Assembly (NCBI RefSeq): GCF_002001105.1
Contig: NZ_MUNP01000070.1
Span: forward strand, 124,001 to 188,000
DNA: 64,000 nucleotides
Direction of reading: 5' to 3'
Origin: Rhodanobacter sp. C06
GTDB lineage: Bacteria; Pseudomonadota; Gammaproteobacteria; Xanthomonadales; Rhodanobacteraceae
The position numbers and the translations under genes are program-made. Positions within the stretch are counted from its first letter, which is position 1. Every line of letters starts with the position of its first letter. The notes under the pieces are model-generated. The model saw nothing but the letters and a program-made list of their open reading frames with translations, had not been told where the DNA came from and made no database searches. Positions 1 to 7,588 of the stretch are shown piece after piece.

Positions 1-1069
1 GCGCCAACTCGGCGACCACGTTGGCATCGCCCACGACGACGTCGCGCACGACGGCGGCGGTGGGCCGGGTGAAGCCATGCGCACCACTCGCAGCCGAACC
101 GCGCACGGCCTCGCGCACGGCACCCCGGCCGGGCTTGCCGCGCTTGCCGCTGGAACGGCGTGCGCGATCGGCTTCGCTCAGGTGCAGTTCGCCGGAGGCG
201 AAGCGCTTGCCGCCCGGCGCATCGTCGCGGTCGCGACCGCCACCATGACGGGCCTTGCCGCGCGCACTGTCACCGGCGGCAGCGGCCGCCGGACGCGCCG
301 GCGCGGGCGCCGGGGCAGGCGCGGGTGCCGGTTTGACCAGCTTTTCGCGCTTGCGCGGCTCGTGTACCTGCGGAACGATCATGCCGAGACCGCGCGTATC
401 GAGGCGCTGTACCGCGGGCTGCGCCGGCTCGGCGGCGTCGCCGGCCGCGACCGGCTCGGCCGCTTCCTGCGCCGACTCGACGAACTCTTCGGGCTCGCCC
501 GCGGAGTCGGATTCAGCGGCGGAGGCAGCCTCGACTTCGGCCTGGCGGCGGCGCTCCTCGGCCTCTTCATGCGCGCGCTGCTGCGCTTCCTGCTCGCGCT
601 GCTGCGCTTCGTGCTTGCGCAGCTCGACCTCGCGGCGACCCTGTTCTTCCTGCGCGCGCTGCTCGCGCGACTCGGCCAGCTTGCGCACGGCCTCCTCGCG
701 CTCGGGCTCGGCGCTGGCCTCTTCGGCGATCACGCTGCGCTTGACATAGGTGCGCTTGGCGCGCACCTCGACGTTGACCGTCTTCGCCGTGGCCGCGGCA
801 CCGCGGCCGCCGGGCGTGGAAACCTTCAGTTCGCCGACCGTGCGCCGCTTCAGCGTGATCTGGCGCGGGGCGCTGTCGGTGGTCTCCGCGACCGGCTCGT
901 TCTTGCCGTGGGTGCGGCGCAGGAAGCCCAACAGCTTCACCTTCTCGGTGCTGCTGATGACCTGCTCCTGGTCGGAGAATTTCATGCCGGCCTCGCCAAG
1001 CTGCCCCAGCAGCTTGTCGACCGGCATGCCCAGCACCTGGGCGAGTTGTTTGATCGTGACATCCGACAT
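1..1069 (-). CDS. infB: Translation initiation factor IF-2, N-terminal part (runs off left edge)
   Basis: IF-2 is the GTPase that places initiator tRNA on the 30S subunit. The window holds about 356 N-terminal codons, read from ATG at 1069 with no stop before base 1. The first ~55 residues match the bacterial IF2_N domain (MSDVTIKQLAQVLG, then LLGQLGEAGMKF). A long charged, Ala/Arg/Glu-rich linker follows, and a second IF2_N-like segment appears at the edge (DVVVGDANVVAELA). The GTPase core lies outside the window. It is the third gene of rimP-nusA-infB, a very conserved order, 126 bp after nusA. An 8-bp perfect inverted repeat (1143-1150/1154-1161) sits in that gap. Confidence 0.95.
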   Translation of the reverse strand, partial: MSDVTIKQLAQVLGMPVDKLLGQLGEAGMKFSDQEQVISSTEKVKLLGFLRRTHGKNEPVAETTDSAPRQITLKRRTVGELKVSTPGGRGAAATAKTVNVEVRAKRTYVKRSVIAEEASAEPEREEAVRKLAESREQRAQEEQGRREVELRKHEAQQREQEAQQRAHEEAEERRRQAEVEAASAAESDSAGEPEEFVESAQEAAEPVAAGDAAEPAQPAVQRLDTRGLGMIVPQVHEPRKREKLVKPAPAPAPAPAPARPAAAAAGDSARGKARHGGGRDRDDAPGGKRFASGELHLSEADRARRSSGKRGKPGRGAVREAVRGSAASGAHGFTRPTAAVVRDVVVGDANVVAELA

Positions 1070-1195
1070 CGTGTTCTTTCTCCGCCGTTCCCGCGCTTGT
1101 CGTCCGTGCGGCTTCGCCTGCACGTACACCGCCGTCCCTGGTGGAAGGCCCGTGGCCTTCCTCGGCGCGCCCATCCAGGGCGCGGCCGTTCGCGG

Positions 1196-2701
1196 TTAGC
1201 CGCCCTTCTCCAGTTGCTCGATCATCGGTGCGCGCGCCGCCATGATCAGCGCCGCGGCGCGTTCCTCGGTCATGCCTTCGATGTCGATCAGGTCGTCCAC
1301 CGCCTGGTCGGCGAGATCGTCGACCGTCACCACGCCGCGGGCCGCCAGCGCGTAGGCCGTGGTCTCGTCCATGCCGTTCAGCTCCAGCAGCTCCTCGCTG
1401 GGCTGGTGCTCGTCGATGGTTTCCTCGACGGCCAGCGCCTCGGTGAGCAGCGCATCGCGGGCGCGGGCGCGCAGTTCCTCAACGATATCCTCGTCGAAGC
1501 CCTCGACCGCCAGCAGCTCGGCGCTCGGCACGTAGGCGATTTCCTCGACGCTGGAGAAGCCTTCCTGCACCAGGATGTTCGCGATCTCCTGGTCCACTTC
1601 CAGCTTGTCCATGAACAGCTGGCGCGCGGCCTCCTGCTCGGCCTCGCTCTTGGCGGCGACCTGGTCCTGGGTCATCACGTTGAGCTGCCAGCCGGTGAGC
1701 TTGCTGGCGAGGCGCACGTTCTGGCCGCCGCGGCCGATCGCCTGGGACAGCTTGTCCTCGGCCACCGCGATGTCCATCGAGTGCTTTTCCTCGTCCATGA
1801 TGATGGACTGCACCTCGGCCGGCGCCATCGCGTTGATGACGAACTGGGCCTGGTTCTCGTGCCACAGGATGATGTCCACACGCTCGCCGTTGAGGTCGTT
1901 GGACACCGCCTGCACGCGCGAACCACGCATGCCGATGCAGGCGCCGATCGGATCGGTGCGGCTGTCGTGGGCCACCACGGCGATCTTGGCGCGGTCGCCC
2001 GGATCGCGGGCACAGCCCTTGATCTCGACCAGGCCCTGGCCGACTTCCGGCACTTCCAGCTTGAACAGCTCGATCATGAACTCCGGTGCGGCGCGCGACA
2101 CGAACAGCTGCGGCCCGCGCACTTCGGACTTCACTTCGAACAGGTAGCCGCGCACGCGGTCGCCCACGCGCACCGACTCGCGCGGAATGGTCTTGTCGCG
2201 CGGGATGAAGGCCTCGGCGTTGCCGCCCAGGTCGAGGTAGATGTTGCCGCGCTCCACGCGCTTGACGATGCCGGTGATCAGCTCGCCCACGCGGTCCTTG
2301 TAGGCGTCCACCACCTGCTGGCGCTCGGCCTCGCGCACGCGCTGCACGATCACCTGCTTGGCGGCCTGCGCGGCGATGCGGCCGAATTCGGCGTTCTCGA
2401 TCTGCGTCTCGATGTACTCGCCCACCTGGGCGTCGGCGCGCTCGTCCAGCGCGTCCATCAGGCGCAGCTGGTAGAACGGCGACTCCATCTCGCCGTCGTC
2501 GGCGATGATTTCCCAGCGGCGGAAAGTCTCGTACTCGCCGGTGTCATGGTCGATGGACACGCGGATATCCGGCTCCTCGTCCGGATAGCGCTTCTTGGCC
2601 GCCGAGGCCAGCGCGGCCTCCATCGCCTCGAAGATCACCTCGCGCGGCACGCCCTTCTCGTTGGCAACCGCGTCGACCACCAGCAAAAGCTCTTTGCTCA
2701 T
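1196..2701 (-). CDS. nusA: Transcription termination/antitermination factor NusA
   Basis: NusA binds RNA polymerase and modulates pausing, termination and antitermination. The 501 residues fit the usual proteobacterial length. The N-terminal RNAP-binding domain starts MSKELLLVVDAVANEKGVPR; an S1 domain (about 135-200) contains RGNIYLDLGGNAEAFIPR; two KH domains follow (DPIGACIGMRGSRVQ and AIGRGGQNVRLASKLTGW). Two C-terminal helix-hairpin-helix acidic repeats end the protein (ELLAVEGFDEDIVEELRARA and DLIDIEGMTEERAAALIMAA), as in E. coli NusA. It sits between rimP and infB. A pair of intergenic repeats (2751-2867) lies in the 236-bp gap to rimP. Confidence 0.97.
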   Translation of the reverse strand: MSKELLLVVDAVANEKGVPREVIFEAMEAALASAAKKRYPDEEPDIRVSIDHDTGEYETFRRWEIIADDGEMESPFYQLRLMDALDERADAQVGEYIETQIENAEFGRIAAQAAKQVIVQRVREAERQQVVDAYKDRVGELITGIVKRVERGNIYLDLGGNAEAFIPRDKTIPRESVRVGDRVRGYLFEVKSEVRGPQLFVSRAAPEFMIELFKLEVPEVGQGLVEIKGCARDPGDRAKIAVVAHDSRTDPIGACIGMRGSRVQAVSNDLNGERVDIILWHENQAQFVINAMAPAEVQSIIMDEEKHSMDIAVAEDKLSQAIGRGGQNVRLASKLTGWQLNVMTQDQVAAKSEAEQEAARQLFMDKLEVDQEIANILVQEGFSSVEEIAYVPSAELLAVEGFDEDIVEELRARARDALLTEALAVEETIDEHQPSEELLELNGMDETTAYALAARGVVTVDDLADQAVDDLIDIEGMTEERAAALIMAARAPMIEQLEKGG

Positions 2702-2750
2702 TGCAACAACTCCATGGGCGCCGCACGGCGACCGATCGGTAACTTGGCTT

Positions 2751-2867
2751 GCGTTCGTCCTTGAACGCCGAGATCAAGAAACAACCATCCCTGGCTGCAC
2801 TTTCTATATTTTTGCGTTCATCCGTGAGCGCGAAGATCAGGAAGCAGCCATCCATGGCTGCACTTTT
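2751..2867. repeat. Two tandem copies of a ~53 bp intergenic repeat
   Basis: Copy 1 (2751-2803) and copy 2 (2814-2867) begin with GCGTTC and end with TGGCTGCACTTT; they agree at roughly 43 of 53 positions. Copy 2 contains the near-palindrome GCAGCCATCCATGGCTGC. A third partial start (CGTTCGTCCATGA) is visible near 2873. The block lies between rimP and nusA. It resembles dispersed intergenic repeats seen in Xanthomonadales, but I cannot name the family. It opens reading frames on both strands that I do not regard as genes. Confidence 0.75.
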
Positions 2868-2937
2868 CGGTATCCGTTCGTCCATGACCTGGCTTTGTAC
2901 TGCGACCGTCCATGATCGCATGGTTGAACGGGACGAC

Positions 2938-3480
2938 TCAGACTTTCTTCTTGCCGGGGCCCTTGCCGGGCTTGGGCTTGGGTGCGTAGCCCAGCGCCAT
3001 CCAGTCCGGCACCAGCCGTGCGCTTTCCACCTGGGCATGTTCGAAGACGAACAGCTTGCCTTCGGCTTCCAGCGAGATGCGCTCGCCTTCCACCGACAGC
3101 AGCTTGCCGCGCAGGCGGCGACGCCCTTCCAGCGGCGCGCGCAGCAGCAGCTTCACCTCCTGCCCCGCCACCCGTGCGAACTGCGCGGCGGTGAACAGCG
3201 GACGATCGATCCCGGGCGAGGAGACCTCCAGCACGTAGTGGCCGGGGATCGGATCCTCCACGTCCAGCAGCGCGGAAAGCTCGCGACTGGCCGCTTCGCA
3301 ATCCTCGATGCCCACCTCGCGCCGCTCGCCTTCGGCAGCAGCCGCGCCTTCGGGAAGGTCCAGGTAGACCCGCAGGGTACTCTGCCCCTGCGACGGCGTG
3401 AATTCCACGCCCAAGCACACCAGCCCGAGATCGGACAGGACGGTGCTGAAGCGTTGTGCGAGTGCGTGCGTATCCATCAT
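2938..3480 (-). CDS. rimP: Ribosome maturation factor RimP
   Basis: RimP is needed for late maturation of the 30S subunit. The protein is about 180 residues and starts [19 protein letters not shown]; a second in-frame ATG follows at 3477 and either may be used. Family signatures are [19 protein letters not shown], the conserved Asp-rich turn [20 protein letters not shown], and a C-terminal Sm-like domain ending in a Lys-rich tail ([11 protein letters not shown]). Upstream codons to 3621 are open, but they overlap a terminator hairpin and have no family match. It is the first gene of rimP-nusA-infB. Confidence 0.95.
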   Translation of the reverse strand: MMDTHALAQRFSTVLSDLGLVCLGVEFTPSQGQSTLRVYLDLPEGAAAAEGERREVGIEDCEAASRELSALLDVEDPIPGHYVLEVSSPGIDRPLFTAAQFARVAGQEVKLLLRAPLEGRRRLRGKLLSVEGERISLEAEGKLFVFEHAQVESARLVPDWMALGYAPKPKPGKGPGKKKV

Positions 3481-3500
3481 GCATTTCCAGGTCGCAAAAA

Positions 3501-3526
3501 CAAAAAATGGGCACTGGCGGCCCATT
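3501..3526 (-). terminator. Rho-independent terminator/attenuator just upstream of rimP
   Basis: On the minus strand a 7-bp stem (AATGGGC, 3506-3512, with GCCCATT, 3520-3526) and a 7-nt loop are followed by UUUUUUGUUUUUG. It ends about 20 nt before the rimP start, so transcripts initiated further upstream must read through it. An attenuation role is inferred. Confidence 0.7.
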
Positions 3527-3632
3527 CCCTGCTCCGTGCCGGAGCGTCCTCGCCGATGTACCGACTCCAGGCAGCTCCTCCGGCGTCCGCGCGGCATCAG
3601 GCCGAAACAGACGCGGCGCATCCTGCGCCCAA

Positions 3633-3660
3633 CAAAAAAGCCTCACGAGGAGGCTTTCTT
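3633..3660. terminator. Bidirectional Rho-independent terminator
   Basis: An 8-bp stem AAAGCCTC (3637-3644) / GAGGCTTT (3650-3657) with a 5-nt loop is flanked by an A-run on the left and TTTCTT on the right, so it can act on both strands. On the minus strand it lies about 100 nt upstream of the rimP-proximal terminator. Confidence 0.75.
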
Positions 3661-3984
3661 GTCCAAGAAAGATCTGGTAGCGGGGGCGCGCATCGGTCTT
3701 TATCTGACAGAACCGCTGCGTGTCCTCGTTTCCCGCTATCAGTCGACAAAGTCTACACGCACCTAGGATTCCGTGCAATCGCGCGGTGTGAGACACGCCC
3801 TAGGTAGGCTTGGTGCCGCGGCTGACGGCTATCGATTGTGCTCAGAACCGTGGAAACAATGTCCCGGCTCGCGTCCTTACGTACTACCTTACCCTCGATA
3901 ACACAGGCTAATCGCTTTACCCTGATCCAGCAGCCGGCCCCGCTGCTGGATCAGGTTACGCCGTTCATCCGTGCTCAAAGAGGC
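3661..3984. other. Intergenic region with a strong inverted repeat
   Basis: No convincing gene is seen. A perfect 12-bp inverted repeat (CTGATCCAGCAG, 3922-3933, with CTGCTGGATCAG, 3943-3954) with a 9-nt loop lies just past the stop of the minus-strand gene at 3985 and may terminate it, although no T-run follows. One copy of the recurring CYCGATAAC motif is at 3893-3902. Confidence 0.5.
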
Positions 3985-4611
3985 TCAGTGAGCACTCGCA
4001 AAGACGAGGCACGCGTCCGGTTTGCCAGAAGCCTCCACCCATACGTGGGTGGTGCTGCGAACGAACTGCTTCGGGACGCCGATGTCTTCGTTTCGCAAGA
4101 ACGGTGCATATACCATCACGTGAGGTGGATACAGGACCGTCGCCTTCCCCGTTTTCGGGTCCAGCCGTACGAAGTCGTGAGAGAGCATATAGGCGATGCC
4201 GGGCTTTGCGGGTGGCTGCAAACGCCCGGCGGGATATTCGGCGTCGATCATACGATCGACATCCGGGCCAACCGTACCACTCGCCATGATGCGCGCGCGT
4301 TCGAGACTTGCCTGGAGGGTGGTGCGCGAGCCCTCGGCGTCATAACACACCGGGGCGGTCACGTGACTGTCGCGTTCGACGAGGCAGTTGAATCCGTTGT
4401 GGCTGGCGCGGACCAGGACAAATCCGGAATGCTCCAGCACGTAGACACCGGCGTCCGCCTGCAACTCCGGCGGTGCGGCGCTGAGTGCCATGGTCATTTC
4501 CTGGTTCCGGTCGAGCTGCGGAATATCCATGGGCAACGTGTCCGCCATCGCGTTCGTTGCGGACAATAACAGCGACAGGGTTGCGGCGAAGCCAAGCGTG
4601 CGATGCATCAT
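3985..4611 (-). CDS. Hypothetical secreted protein
   Basis: I do not recognise this family. The ATG at 4611 is preferred because AGAGAG lies 7 nt upstream. The protein then begins MMHRTLGFAATLSLLLSATN followed by AMADTLP, a clear Sec signal peptide with a likely cut near residue 24. The mature part of ~185 residues has no obvious membrane helix and reads as one soluble domain (LQADAGVYVLEHSGFVLVRA; NGFNCLVERD; CYDAEGSRTT). Cysteines near CLVERD and PVCYD could form a disulfide. It stands alone between the rimP leader and the EamA transporter gene. Confidence 0.75.
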   Translation of the reverse strand: MMHRTLGFAATLSLLLSATNAMADTLPMDIPQLDRNQEMTMALSAAPPELQADAGVYVLEHSGFVLVRASHNGFNCLVERDSHVTAPVCYDAEGSRTTLQASLERARIMASGTVGPDVDRMIDAEYPAGRLQPPAKPGIAYMLSHDFVRLDPKTGKATVLYPPHVMVYAPFLRNEDIGVPKQFVRSTTHVWVEASGKPDACLVFASAH

Positions 4612-4673
4612 CAGATAGCTCTCTTGCAACGTGGGTATTTGAAAACGCGCAGGCAGGTGCGGCTACGATCCGA

Positions 4674-5576
4674 TCATGTCGCTTTCCATGCGAAGCCAGG
4701 CCGCCACTTGAGGTTCACGCCCAGCGTGCCCAGCACGATCAGCAGGACACCCGTCACCTGGACCACCGCAAGGCGATGCCCGTACAGCAAGTAATCCAGC
4801 AGCAGCGCCACCAGCGGATAGATAAACGACACGACGGCAATGGTCGCCACCGGCAGGCGCGGGTAAGTGGAATAGAACAGCACGTATACGATGCCGCTAT
4901 GGATCACCCCAAGGCCCAGCAACCACACCCAGTGAAGTCCCAAGTGGAACACGCTGCTGCTGCTGAATCCGGCGAGCATGGCAACGCCAACCCAGCACTG
5001 GATCAAGACCAGCGCGAACGGACGCTCCTTGCCGACTTGGCGCGACATCAGCAGCGATGCGCCACATAGCAGCGCTGCCAGGAATGCCAACCCGACGCCG
5101 ATGAGATAGGACGATTCGGCATCGCGGAACAGGTGAACAGGGTCGCTGGTGCAGACCACGCCAACGAAGGCGAGCGCGGTCCACGCCAGCTCGGCCGGCG
5201 GCGTACGTTCGCCCTGCACCAGCGCGGCCAGGACCAGCATCACGAACGGGTAGCACTGATAGATCAATGTGGCGACACCGATCGACGAGCACGCCATGCC
5301 GCCGAAGAATGCCACCCAATTGAGTACCAGCAGCACCCCGCTCAGCACCGCGCCACGGAGTAGCGCACGCTCGCGCCACAGTCCCCGCAAATAGCCCTTG
5401 GCCAGCCCCCAGCCGAGCAAGAACAAGCCGCCAAACAGGCAGCGGTAGAACACTGCGGTAACCGCGTCCTGGTGGCTTTCATGCACGAACACGCCCACCG
5501 AGCCGATGAGGCACTCGGCGAACACCAGTTGCAGGACGACACCGCGCGTTTCGTTGGACCGGGATGAGGGAACCAT
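4674..5576 (-). CDS. EamA/DMT-family membrane transporter
   Basis: A predicted 10-helix inner-membrane transporter of the drug/metabolite superfamily. From ATG at 5576 it has 300 residues, the usual family length; an upstream ATG at 5663 would add 29 residues without family character. Two EamA halves are visible: the first starts VVLQLVFAECLIGSVGVFVH and the second around YLIGVGLAFLAALLCGASLL, ending in a typical KWRPGF tail. The start codon faces that of a MocR-type regulator. Such divergent EamA-MocR pairs are common, with the regulator usually controlling the transporter. The substrate (amine, vitamin B6 precursor or amino acid) cannot be told. Confidence 0.85.
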   Translation of the reverse strand: MVPSSRSNETRGVVLQLVFAECLIGSVGVFVHESHQDAVTAVFYRCLFGGLFLLGWGLAKGYLRGLWRERALLRGAVLSGVLLVLNWVAFFGGMACSSIGVATLIYQCYPFVMLVLAALVQGERTPPAELAWTALAFVGVVCTSDPVHLFRDAESSYLIGVGLAFLAALLCGASLLMSRQVGKERPFALVLIQCWVGVAMLAGFSSSSVFHLGLHWVWLLGLGVIHSGIVYVLFYSTYPRLPVATIAVVSFIYPLVALLLDYLLYGHRLAVVQVTGVLLIVLGTLGVNLKWRPGFAWKAT

Positions 5577-7107
5577 GGTCGGCTGGATCTTCCGGAGCGA
5601 TGAAAGGCAGCGTAGGACCTTCGATGCGGCAGATACAGATTCAGATAGAATCGAAATAGACAAGTACAGATGGGGTGTCCCCTTGCTTCTCTATGAACGC
5701 GTTGCGACAGCTCTGCGCACGCAAATCGCTCACGGCACGCTGCGGGCAGGCGAGCGCCTGCCATCGATTCGGCACCTGGCGCAGGGACACGGTGTCGGAG
5801 TCGCCACGGCGGTCCAGGCTTACCTGCAACTGGAGCGCGAAGGCCTGGTCGTCGCGCGGCCGCGCTCAGGGTATTTCGTCCGTGCATCGACGACGCTGCC
5901 GCCGGCACCGCGGCCCGCAAGGAACCGCGCACCAGGCGAAGTCAAGAACCCCGCATTGCTCGATGCCACGGAAGTAGGTGCGCACGGTGCCCTGTTACCG
6001 CTGCACAGTGCAACACCGGCCTTCGAACTGCTGCCGCAAGGCGCGCTAATCGCATCGGTGTCGCGCTGCCTGCGCCGTGCGCCCGCGGCGGTGTTCGACT
6101 ACGCGCCGGCCCAAGGCCACCTGGCGTTGCGGCGCCTGATCGCCCAGCGTTATGCCCAGGTAGGTGTGCCGGTATCGCCCGAGGAAATCGTGATCACCGC
6201 CGGCGCGATGGAAGCCATCAACCTGGCGTTGCGCGTGACGACTTCTCCGGGCGACGTGGTGCTGGTAGAGACGCCGACTTACCACGGCATCCTTCAGACC
6301 GTCGCCGCATTGCATCTGAAGGTGCTGGAAATTCCCAACCTGCCGGGTCGTGGCATCGATGTAGCTCGTCTGGACCACCTGCTGGAGCAGAATGCGGTGC
6401 GCGCGGCCGTTCTGGTGCCGAACTTCAACAACCCACTGGGCAGCCTGACGAGCGACGCCGACAAGCAAACCTTGGTGAGCAGCTGCGCCCGGCACGGCGT
6501 CATCATCATTGAGGACGATATCTATGGCGAGCTGGCCTGGTCCGGACAGCGCCCGTCACTGCTTCGCCGGTGGGACACCCGCGGCATCGTGATCAGCTGC
6601 GGCTCGTTTTCCAAGATGCTGGCGCCTGGTCTGCGCCTCGGTTGGCTGGCGGGCAGCCTATGGACAGACGCTTTGGTGCGCGCCAAGTTCTTCTCCACCA
6701 TGGGAGGCACCAGCCTTACCCAGCTGGCCATGTCGGACTATCTGCAGCGCCACGATCTGGAGCGGCATCTTCGCCGCCTTCGCCGAACGCTGGCAGACAA
6801 CGGGCAGCGCCTGTTGGAAGCGATCGCGCGTTACTGGCCCGTCGATACGCGCGTGTGCGAACCACAGGGAGGCATGTCGCTGTGGGCGCAACTGACTGAG
6901 TCCGGCGATAGCCGCACCTTGTTCAAGGCGGCCTTGGCGAAGGGGATCCGCATCTCGCCTGGTGTGTTGTTCTCCAGCCGGGGGGACTATGTCGATTACG
7001 TGAGGCTCAGTTGCGGCCTGGTGTGGGATGTGCGACTGGACCGGGCTATGAAGGAACTGGGCACGTTGGTGGCCAGGCTCGGTGGGTCGAAGGTCAAGGC
7101 TCCGTAG
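5575..7107 (+). CDS. MocR-type (GntR HTH + aminotransferase class I) regulator
   Basis: A transcription regulator with an N-terminal GntR winged helix (LLLYERVATALRTQIAHGTL, then GERLPSIRHLA) joined to a fold-type I PLP-dependent aminotransferase domain. The PLP lysine motif is SCGSFSKMLAPGLRLGW, and the Asn/Asp motifs VPNFNNPLG and EDDIYGELAW are present. ATG 5575 has GAGGG 4-5 nt upstream but places the likely operator repeats (5633-5671) inside the gene; TTG at 5683 is an alternative start just before the winged helix. Family members bind PLP or an amine and regulate a neighbouring transporter or vitamin B6 gene. Here the neighbour is the divergent EamA gene. Confidence 0.88.
   Translation: MVGWIFRSDERQRRTFDAADTDSDRIEIDKYRWGVPLLLYERVATALRTQIAHGTLRAGERLPSIRHLAQGHGVGVATAVQAYLQLEREGLVVARPRSGYFVRASTTLPPAPRPARNRAPGEVKNPALLDATEVGAHGALLPLHSATPAFELLPQGALIASVSRCLRRAPAAVFDYAPAQGHLALRRLIAQRYAQVGVPVSPEEIVITAGAMEAINLALRVTTSPGDVVLVETPTYHGILQTVAALHLKVLEIPNLPGRGIDVARLDHLLEQNAVRAAVLVPNFNNPLGSLTSDADKQTLVSSCARHGVIIIEDDIYGELAWSGQRPSLLRRWDTRGIVISCGSFSKMLAPGLRLGWLAGSLWTDALVRAKFFSTMGGTSLTQLAMSDYLQRHDLERHLRRLRRTLADNGQRLLEAIARYWPVDTRVCEPQGGMSLWAQLTESGDSRTLFKAALAKGIRISPGVLFSSRGDYVDYVRLSCGLVWDVRLDRAMKELGTLVARLGGSKVKAP
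5633..5671. promoter_or_regulatory. Candidate MocR operator: direct repeats
   Basis: ATACAGAT (5633-5640) and GTACAGAT (5664-5671) form a direct repeat 31 bp apart, with TCAGATAG between. MocR regulators typically bind direct repeats in the divergent promoter. The position suits autorepression and control of the EamA gene. The assignment is inference. Confidence 0.4.
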
Positions 7108-7588
7108 CATGCCGCGTCGAGGATCGGAAATTGTTTAGTTGGCACCAACGCCCAATTGGACAATGCCCTCTTGCTTCCACAACCGAATCTGGGCAAGTCG
7201 GGTCATAGCTGTCGGCCTGAACGCACGTACATCGGCGTGCCCGGTATATGCAAATCCGAGAGAGGCCTCGCTGAATCGGAAGCCTTCCAGCCATCACAGA
7301 AAGCGCAGGCTAGACCCTTCCCTACCCCCGATAACCCTTCCTAATCACCCTACCCAAGGTCCATATATTTGGCCCCGGCCTCTGCGCGGATATGGCCGAC
7401 TGGCTCAACACCTCTGCCTGCCACTGAGAGGCGGGTCGCTGTTGCATACCGTTTAGCGCCGTGCGCCTGCTGCGTTTCATTTGACAAGCATCAAATGCCC
7501 TCACACCGGCGCATGCCACGCTGCAATCAAGCGTGCACCGGGGACCGCACCATGTCGCCTCCGGAACCCAGTCGCAGTGGAGGATGTC
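7108..7588. other. Intergenic region before the cytochrome-porin gene
   Basis: No gene is supported in these 481 bp. They hold one copy of the recurring CYCGATAAC motif (7326-7335) in a C-rich stretch, an AT-rich tract near 7370, and the FNR-type box at 7481-7494. The start codon and ribosome-binding site of the next gene are at the right end. Confidence 0.6.
7481..7494 (+). promoter_or_regulatory. FNR/Anr-type box upstream of cytochrome-porin/ATPase genes
   Basis: TTGACAAGCATCAA matches TTGAT-N4-ATCAA in 9 of 10 key bases. A start near 7529 would give a ~60-nt leader to the ATG at 7589. The -10 region here is weak. Confidence 0.65.

Noticed and set aside
77-2764. Very long open frame (895 codons) on the plus strand opposite infB/nusA
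   Set aside because: High GC leaves the antisense frame free of stops. The product has low-complexity Ala/Arg/Leu/His composition, while the minus strand encodes clear IF-2 and NusA.
3527-3632. Possible tRNA between the two terminators upstream of rimP, as in other gammaproteobacteria
   Set aside because: No T-loop GGTTCRA, acceptor pairing or CCA end could be found; only hairpins are visible.
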